Shown here: piece by piece, positions 6,103 to 8,491 of the stretch
Position numbering within the stretch: the first letter of the stretch is position 1
Layout: every line of letters starts with the position of its first letter
DNA from: Bacillota bacterium
GTDB taxonomy: Bacteria; Bacillota; Clostridia; Christensenellales; SZUA-584
Length of the DNA: 8,491 bases
Assembly (NCBI GenBank): GCA_023415915.1
Contig: JAEZIZ010000126.1
Coordinates: 1 to 8,491, forward strand
Direction: 5' to 3'
Translations under genes and position numbers: made by a program
Notes under the pieces: generated by a model
What the model saw: only the letters and a program-made list of their open reading frames with translations
What the model was told of the DNA's origin: nothing
Database searches by the model: none

Positions 6103-6584
6103 TTCATGTCCTTTATTATTATCCTTTCAAACTCGACAGGCCGGAGGAACAGCTTTAAAAAGTTTTTGTGATCCTTGCGCAGCATATATCCGCAGCGCTT
6201 GTAAAACTCGTGAGCATCTGTTCTTTCAAAGCCGGAGTTGAGGCGTACGCCCGCGCAGCCGCCCATCTCCGCCCAAATCTCCACCGCGCGCAGCAGCTTC
6301 CTGCCAATGCCGCGGCCGCGGAACTTTTCGTCCACGGCGAGCACCATTATGTTTTTCAGCGGGTCGCAGTACAAGCATTCGTAATCGCAGCCGTGCACAT
6401 AACCCGCGACTTCGCCGCCGCATTCCGCGACATAGACCTTGTCTGTCGGCCGCGAAAGTATGTATTTCAGCCGGTCTCTTGTTTTATCTTCGGGATAATC
6501 GTACCCTAAAGCGGACTTGTTGATCTCGCATATTCTATTAGCGTCGTTTATTCGGGCTTCGCGGATATGGATATGGTCGTTCAT
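6099..6584 (-). CDS. GNAT family N-acetyltransferase
   Basis: The 161-residue protein is the length of a single GNAT domain. It starts IREARINDANRICEINKSAL (first strand and helix), has VAGYVHGCDY (59-68), then the acetyl-CoA binding motif A: VLAVDEKFRGRGIGRKLL with RGRGIG at 89-94. The late FYKRCGYM is the usual motif B end. The acceptor cannot be predicted; the set KNFLKLFLRP at the C-terminus is not diagnostic. It is the first gene of a three-gene minus-strand unit, with an extended -10 promoter upstream and a weak AGGCGG ribosome binding site before ATG 6584. The stop codon overlaps the methyltransferase start. Confidence 0.88.
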   Translation of the reverse strand: MNDHIHIREARINDANRICEINKSALGYDYPEDKTRDRLKYILSRPTDKVYVAECGGEVAGYVHGCDYECLYCDPLKNIMVLAVDEKFRGRGIGRKLLRAVEIWAEMGGCAGVRLNSGFERTDAHEFYKRCGYMLRKDHKNFLKLFLRPVEFERIIIKDMK

Positions 6585-6616
6585 AAAAAATACCGCCTGT
6601 AACTTATGTTTTTTTC

Positions 6617-6625
6617 ATTATAACA
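6617..6625 (-). promoter_or_regulatory. Extended -10 promoter of the GNAT operon
   Basis: On the minus strand TGTTATAAT (6625-6617) is a perfect -10 with the TGn extension. No good -35 is present at 16-18 bases, which fits an extended -10 promoter. The predicted start near 6610 leaves a leader of about 25 bases before ATG 6584. Confidence 0.65.
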
Positions 6626-6676
6626 CATTTGAGCGCAAGCAAACCTGTATGTGTATGTTATTGCGCGTTTGGTTAT

Positions 6677-6708
6677 GAAAAAGGCCCGGCGCAAACCGAA
6701 CCTTTTTC
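6677..6708 (-). terminator. Intrinsic terminator of hflKC
   Basis: On the minus strand GAAAAAGGTTCGG (6708-6696) pairs with CCGGGCCTTTTTC (6689-6677) over 13 pairs, two of them G-U, with a 6-base loop; the 3' arm carries the T run. It begins 9 bases after the hflC stop codon. The A/T symmetry would let it act in both directions. Confidence 0.85.
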
Positions 6709-6717
6709 AAACTTATG

Positions 6718-7602
6718 TCATTGCTGCCCTGTCAGCAGCTTCGCAAGAAAAGAGTCTTTGCCGAGCACCACCGTCTTGTTATCGCCCGTAAGCGACGCTT
6801 CGAGAGCGTCCAGCGCGAGCATGTACTCGTAGAAGAAACGCTTGTCGTCGGTGCTGTATGCCTCGGCAAGCATCCTCATGTATTCCTGCTCGCCTTCGGC
6901 CTCTATCTTTGCCGCCTCAGCCTCCGCGTTGGAAACGATTATACCCACCTGCTTGTCGACTTCGTTGCGTATTACCGACGCCTCGTAGTTGCCGTCAGCC
7001 GTATACTTTTCGGATATCTGGTTGCGCTCGGATATCATGCGCGCATACACCGCCTGCTCATTGGCCGCAGGCAGGTCGAATCTCTTTATTTTTACGTCTA
7101 TTACCTCGATACCGTAATTATCCGCAATGGCGTCGACGCTTGTGGCGATGCCCGAGTATATGTCGTTTCTTTCGGAAGGATCGTCCATATTAATGATGTC
7201 ATGCTGCGCGAGCGTGCCCATTACGTTTTTAAGAGCGTTGTACGTCATAGTGTCAAGCCGCTCCTCGGCTACGCTTACGCTTCCCAGCGTCTGGAAGAAC
7301 TTCAACGGATCAGCTATGCGCCACAGCACGTAGCTGTCTACCGTCATGTTCTGCTTGTCGGCCGTGAGCACCTCGGAAGGCGGTATGTCATAGAACATTA
7401 CAGCCTTGGGGAACGTCCTTATGCTGTCCAGGAACGGCGTTTTGAAATAGAGCCCCGGCTCGTTCTTCGTGGCCTCTATCTTGGAGAAACGGACGATGCA
7501 TGCGTATTCGTTCTCCTGCACTACGTAAAAGCTCGACGCTATGATTATTACAGCAACTATTATAACCGCCGCCACAAGCAGCCTTATTATCTTCTTCTTC
7601 AT
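6718..7602 (-). CDS. hflC: Protease modulator HflC (SPFH/band 7 family)
   Basis: HflC pairs with HflK in a large membrane-anchored complex that surrounds the FtsH protease and limits its access to membrane proteins (known from E. coli). The 294-residue protein has one N-terminal membrane segment (about 6-27, LLVAAVIIVAVIIIASSFYVV core), the band 7 start YVVQENEYACIVRFSK, the GLYFKTPF motif (50-57), and a charged helical region rich in Ala and Glu (about 224-249, AEAEAAKIEAEGEQEY) typical of the family's coiled coil. Length is near normal. ATG 7602 is one base after the hflK stop, preceded by a GGGGTGG site, so the two are cotranscribed. A terminator follows. HflKC is not universal in Firmicutes. 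Confidence 0.92.
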   Translation of the reverse strand: MKKKIIRLLVAAVIIVAVIIIASSFYVVQENEYACIVRFSKIEATKNEPGLYFKTPFLDSIRTFPKAVMFYDIPPSEVLTADKQNMTVDSYVLWRIADPLKFFQTLGSVSVAEERLDTMTYNALKNVMGTLAQHDIINMDDPSERNDIYSGIATSVDAIADNYGIEVIDVKIKRFDLPAANEQAVYARMISERNQISEKYTADGNYEASVIRNEVDKQVGIIVSNAEAEAAKIEAEGEQEYMRMLAEAYSTDDKRFFYEYMLALDALEASLTGDNKTVVLGKDSFLAKLLTGQQ

Positions 7603-7603
7603 A

Positions 7604-8491
7604 TTATTCCACCCCCGTCGTAGGCTGCGGCTGCCCGTTAAGGAAGCTCTCGAGCGGCAGCATCATTTCGACGCCGCCCTCTGAAGCGTTTATATATATC
7701 CTGACGTCAGGCAGCAGCTTTGTAATCAGCTCATAGTACATACGCTGGCGCGTTATGCCGGGGTTGTTCGCGTATTCGGCGTACATTGCTTCAAACATCG
7801 CTATGCTTTCGGTAGCCTCGTTTATCCTTCTTTGCTTAACGTACTGGGCGTTTTGCAGCAGCTTGTCGGCTTTGGCCTGCGCGTCGGGCAGCTGAGCGTT
7901 CTGGTAGGCTTTCGCCTCGTTAACGATGGTCTCGGCGCCCTGCTTCGCTGTCTCAACCTGCTTGAAAGCCGCAGTGACCTCTTCGGTGGGAGGTTCGCTG
8001 TCCTGTATCTTTACGTCGGTAAGCATAAGGCCTATATCGTACCTTGCCAGCACCTCGGTTATAAGCTCTTTAACCTGCTGCTGCACGAGCTCTTTGCCGT
8101 TTGTCAGCACCGCGTCCACATTTGTCGAGCCTACGACGTTTCTCACCTGGCTCTGAATGAGGTTTCTGAGTATCTCCTCGGGCTCGTACGACGAAAACAG
8201 GTATTTCTCGGGATCCGATATTTTATACTCGACAAAGAACTCGACGTTGACTATGTTGTAGTCGCCTGTTATCATCTTGCTCTCCTCGCTCACCAGCGTA
8301 TACCCGCCGGGAGCAGAAGGGTCGGTGCGGTATCCGAGCTCTATCTTCTGGTAGACGTTTACGTCCACAAGATACGCCTGCTCTATGCCGAAAGGCAGCT
8401 TGAAATAAAGCCCTGCGTCTTTTATCGCGGTAACTTTGCCGAACGTGGTAACAACGGCGCGCTGTTTGTCGTTCACGGTGTACCAGCAAGT
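7604..8491 (-). CDS. hflK: FtsH protease modulator HflK, 5' end cut off
   Basis: The frame runs off the right edge: 295 residues are visible, opening TCWYTVNDKQRAVVTTFGKV, which is where HflK enters its band 7 domain after the membrane segment. The GTG at 8476 is therefore an internal codon, not the start; the cytoplasmic N-terminus and membrane helix lie outside. Visible parts are GLYFKLPF (27-34), the long band 7 domain, a helical region with EAKAYQNAQLPDAQAKADKL that would form the coiled coil with HflC, and a C-terminal QPQPTTGVE tail. HflK is the partner of HflC in controlling FtsH at the membrane. The TAA stop is one base before the hflC start. Confidence 0.92.
   Translation of the reverse strand, partial: TCWYTVNDKQRAVVTTFGKVTAIKDAGLYFKLPFGIEQAYLVDVNVYQKIELGYRTDPSAPGGYTLVSEESKMITGDYNIVNVEFFVEYKISDPEKYLFSSYEPEEILRNLIQSQVRNVVGSTNVDAVLTNGKELVQQQVKELITEVLARYDIGLMLTDVKIQDSEPPTEEVTAAFKQVETAKQGAETIVNEAKAYQNAQLPDAQAKADKLLQNAQYVKQRRINEATESIAMFEAMYAEYANNPGITRQRMYYELITKLLPDVRIYINASEGGVEMMLPLESFLNGQPQPTTGVE

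Noticed and set aside
6715..7623. 302-codon open frame antisense to hflC
   Set aside because: hflC is unmistakable on the other strand; the antisense frame has no family resemblance, an odd Arg/Tyr/His-rich composition and no ribosome binding site.

Overview
The window looks like a chromosomal segment of an uncultured, spore-forming Clostridia-type Firmicute. The pointers are a GerW/YtfJ-family sporulation protein behind a DUF2953 gene (the ytfI-ytfJ pair of Bacillus/Clostridia), a Bacillus-type PurR repressor next to murC, purine-rich Shine-Dalgarno sites, roughly even base composition and frequent ATA isoleucine codons. No phage, transposon, CRISPR array, rRNA or tRNA is visible, and the order or genus cannot be fixed from this sequence.

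Layout. Left edge, plus strand: the 3' part of a DUF2953 gene overlaps gerW/ytfJ, which ends in an intrinsic terminator. It is followed at once by three tandem 42-bp hairpin-forming repeat units that run up to the stop codon of the convergent minus-strand ymaF gene. ymaF lies downstream of murC on the minus strand. murC and purR are divergent, with two recognisable sigma-A promoters back to back between them. purR (plus) converges on a minus-strand set of three genes: a GNAT acetyltransferase, a class I methyltransferase (ATGA overlap with the GNAT) and an sn-glycerol-1-phosphate dehydrogenase. An extended -10 promoter precedes the GNAT gene. At the right edge hflK (5' end cut off by the window) and hflC lie one base apart on the minus strand and end in a strong terminator.

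Functions. The genes form small housekeeping or accessory units, not one pathway: sporulation/germination (gerW), peptidoglycan precursor synthesis (murC), purine regulation (purR), membrane protease control (hflKC), and a small metabolic operon whose product is unknown but may involve glycerol-1-phosphate.

The least ordinary signals are non-coding. (1) A 42-bp repeat family occurs as three tandem copies plus one clear and one decayed dispersed copy; the four clear copies fold in the same register with compensatory base changes, and one lies in the inferred murC leader. (2) An 8-bp perfect inverted repeat upstream of ymaF would bury its Shine-Dalgarno sequence in an RNA hairpin. I see no convincing new multi-gene system such as a defence island or biosynthetic cluster.
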